Part shown: in pieces, positions 5,190 to 5,480 of the stretch | Position numbering within the stretch: position 1 is the stretch's first letter | Layout of the letters: each line of letters starts with the position of its first letter | Source: DAOUAJ01 sp034433615 | GTDB taxonomy: Bacteria; Chloroflexota; Anaerolineae; DUEN01 | Reading direction: 5' to 3' | DNA: 5,480 nucleotides | Assembly (NCBI GenBank): GCA_034433615.1 | Contig: DAOUAJ010000332.1 | Location: 1 to 5,480 of the forward strand | The notes under the pieces: generated by a model | The model's database searches: none | What the model saw: the letters and a program-made list of their open reading frames with translations, nothing else | What the model was told of the DNA's origin: nothing | Translations under genes and position numbers: made by a program

Positions 5190-5255
5190 TCTCCTCAGTA
5201 TAGCTCAGGGGGGTTTAGAAAGTGTATTGTGCTGTTACCTTTTTCGGGCTATATC

Positions 5256-5279
5256 TGTGATCAATAACCCCTGGTCACA
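5256..5279 (+). promoter_or_regulatory. Hairpin next to the ribosome site of the second coiled-coil gene
   Basis: Arms TGTGATCA (5256-5263) and TGGTCACA (5272-5279) pair over 8 bp with one T-G pair around the loop ATAACCCC, ending four bases before GGAGG (5284-5288). The outer TGTGA/TCACA resemble CRP half-sites but are 14 bases apart instead of 6, so an RNA hairpin near the ribosome site is more likely. The role is unknown. Confidence 0.4.
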
Positions 5280-5293
5280 ACCTGGAGGCGGCA

Positions 5294-5480
5294 ATGCCCT
5301 TCACGGTGAGCGATTTTCATGACCTGATCCGTCTCCTCGAGGCAACTCCGGAGTGGCGGGCCCAGTTGCTCCGAGCGCTCTTCCCCGAGGCCTTATTAGA
5401 CTTGCCGCGCGCTGTGGAAGCATTGGCCGAGGCGCAGCGGCGAACAGAGGCGGCGTTAGACCGGCTGACGGAGCGCATGG
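5294..5480 (+). CDS. Second coiled-coil/PD-(D/E)XK-like paralogue, 5' part only
   Basis: The frame is open from ATG 5294 to the window edge, giving 62 residues of a longer protein. It begins MPFTVSDFHDLIRLLEATPE and continues with W, LLRAL and LAEAQRRTEAALDRL, aligning with the preceding gene without gaps over about 59 residues, roughly half of them identical. It should therefore continue into the same coiled coil and, if intact, a PD-(D/E)XK-like domain that lies outside the window. GGAGG at 5284-5288 supports the start. The pair is a tandem duplication that has diverged well, each copy with its own promoter. Function is unknown. Confidence 0.75.
   Translation, partial: MPFTVSDFHDLIRLLEATPEWRAQLLRALFPEALLDLPRAVEALAEAQRRTEAALDRLTERM

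Noticed and set aside
5198..5250. tRNA-like TAGCTCAGGGG (resembles a D-arm)
   Set aside because: No acceptor stem, anticodon arm or TTCGA-type T-loop follows at the proper distance.
1..5480. CRISPR array, rRNA, integrase or transposase gene
   Set aside because: No regularly spaced repeats, RNA gene signatures or recombinase-like proteins were seen on either strand.

Overview
The window looks like a GC-rich bacterial chromosome segment. The best guess is an uncultured or thermophilic member of the Chloroflexota (Anaerolineae/Ardenticatenia-like). This rests on the pair of coiled-coil plus PD-(D/E)XK-like proteins at the right end, a type I recall as expanded in Chloroflexota and Cyanobacteria, on the hemerythrin/NnrS-like gene content, and on the repetitive GCTGA-type intergenic sequence. 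It is an inference; there is no rRNA or other marker gene. Every supported gene lies on the + strand.

Left part (1-1182). A 264-base non-coding leader rich in competing hairpins precedes a ZIP-family metal transporter gene that starts well (strong Shine-Dalgarno (SD) sequence, TTG start). The gene breaks off right after the HNFP motif of transmembrane helix 4, so it is a truncated pseudogene. Directly behind the break are a CRP/FNR-type dyad and a possible -10 box, then a small DUF1858 (CxxC) gene. A 244-base gap follows, holding a MITE-like inverted-repeat element and a strong hairpin.

Middle part (1183-4205). Five genes sit close together: two different hemerythrin (HHE) proteins, a YeaO-like DUF488 protein, a small CopD-family membrane protein and a large NnrS-like membrane protein. 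Gaps are 3-59 bases, and the 59-base gap holds a 14-codon ORF with its own SD that overlaps the yeaO-like start (ATGA). That ORF resembles the first residues of a DUF2249 protein, so it is either a gene remnant or a translated leader. The spacing suggests one operon. The gene set (DUF1858, hemerythrins, possible DUF2249 trace, DUF488, NnrS-like) is what is commonly seen around nitric-oxide or nitrosative-stress functions in denitrifying bacteria. The working idea is an NO/O2/iron-handling membrane and cytoplasmic stress operon. No NO reductase, nitrite reductase or regulator gene is visible here.

Right part (4206-5480). Two paralogous proteins lie in tandem, each with an N-terminal conserved segment and a heptad-type coiled coil; the first shows a C-terminal PD-(D/E)XK-like core with ExS in place of ExK. 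Each has its own promoter: a consensus-like -35/extended -10 for the first and an extended -10 for the second. They are therefore separate from the upstream operon. The second copy runs off the window.
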